Assembly: GCA_958430865.1 (NCBI GenBank)
Contig: CAUDNR010004477.1
Span: 31,090 to 49,525 of the forward strand
Reading direction: 5' to 3'
DNA length: 18,436 bases
From: Entrophospora sp. SA101
Lineage: Eukaryota; Glomeromycota; Glomeromycetes; Entrophosporales; Entrophosporaceae
Part shown: positions 18,047 through 18,436 of the stretch, piece after piece
How the letters are laid out: each line of letters opens with the position of its first letter
How positions within the stretch are numbered: position 1 is the first letter of the stretch
Program-made: the position numbers and the translations under genes
The notes under the pieces: generated by a model
Told to the model about the DNA's origin: nothing
The model's database searches: none
Seen by the model: only the letters and a program-made list of their open reading frames with translations

Positions 18047-18436
18047 TTATTAGATTTGTATAAGATTTTGATTTAGATTGTTTTGTTTATTTTTGTTTGC
18101 TTTGTTTTTTTCCTTCTGATCGATGTTGGATTGAGCCTGCATTAAATTATAATTTTAATAGATAAATAGTTTATTATTGTATTTTTTTTTAAAAAAATTA
18201 TCTGGGTCTAACCCAAATAAGGTGATGAACTCGGATTATTTTATTGGTTAATTTCATCAATTCAATTTTAGATCAAATAAATTTTAAATCAAAAAATCTT
18301 TTACAGTATAATATATATATATATTAGCATTAATGATATTTTCATTATTATTGTCGTCAAGTGTTCGTAATATCACTATTCTTAATATTGGTAAATCTTT
18401 TAGACTATCTAAAAACTTTGTAAAAATAATAAAAAA
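18047..18436. other. CYRI 3' region to window end
   Basis: AT-rich, with a T/A homopolymer tract near 18181-18197 and a TA run near 18311. No terminator or further gene is recognised. Confidence 0.5.

Overview
The window looks like nuclear DNA of an early-diverging fungus, most likely an arbuscular mycorrhizal species (Glomeromycotina, Rhizophagus-like). The supporting evidence is very AT-rich DNA, genes broken by many short GT-AG introns (about 70 to 220 bp), a BTB-BACK-TLDc protein of the type greatly expanded in these fungi, a CYRI (FAM49) gene of the kind I recall as absent from yeasts and most Dikarya, and heavy transposon and MITE content. The species assignment is inference. No tRNA, rRNA or CRISPR was seen.

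Layout. 1-1110: a comparatively GC-richer block of short repeats (25-bp tandem array, GGCACTACGTGCC hairpin repeats, degenerate 'caaaacgcacgtcac' repeats, 22-bp tandem array ending in a perfect 34-bp palindrome). 1108-2286 (-): an uncharacterised 392-aa protein, probably from a multicopy, perhaps transposon-derived family, whose stop codon lies inside that palindrome. 2573-2820: direct repeats and TACTCATGAGTA palindromes. 3096-3560 (+): a 3' fragment of a PIF1-type helicase with a damaged motif VI. 3934-5416 (+): BTB-BACK-TLDc gene, two exons. 5814-5980: a pogo-like MITE. 6581-9659: a complete hAT element (3079 bp) with 18-bp perfect terminal inverted repeats, an 8-bp target duplication with one mismatch, and a five-exon transposase pseudogene carrying one stop and two frameshifts. 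9671-9841: a possible 56-aa membrane protein starting just after the hAT target duplication. 10574-11940: MGM101, six exons. 11941-16314: 4.4 kb of non-coding DNA holding three inverted-repeat elements, one 14-bp-arm inverted repeat and a decayed coding sequence. 16315-18046: CYRI/FAM49 homologue, eight exons.

The genes do not form a pathway. MGM101 serves mitochondrial DNA maintenance, CYRI is a Rac1-binding regulator of the Scar/WAVE actin machinery, and the BTB-TLDc protein belongs to an expanded fungal family. They sit as islands among mobile-element debris. I see no convincing new multi-gene system. The best leads are the hAT insertion beside the small ORF, the fungal CYRI gene with its Rac-contact arginines conserved, and the family of short palindromic repeats at the left end.
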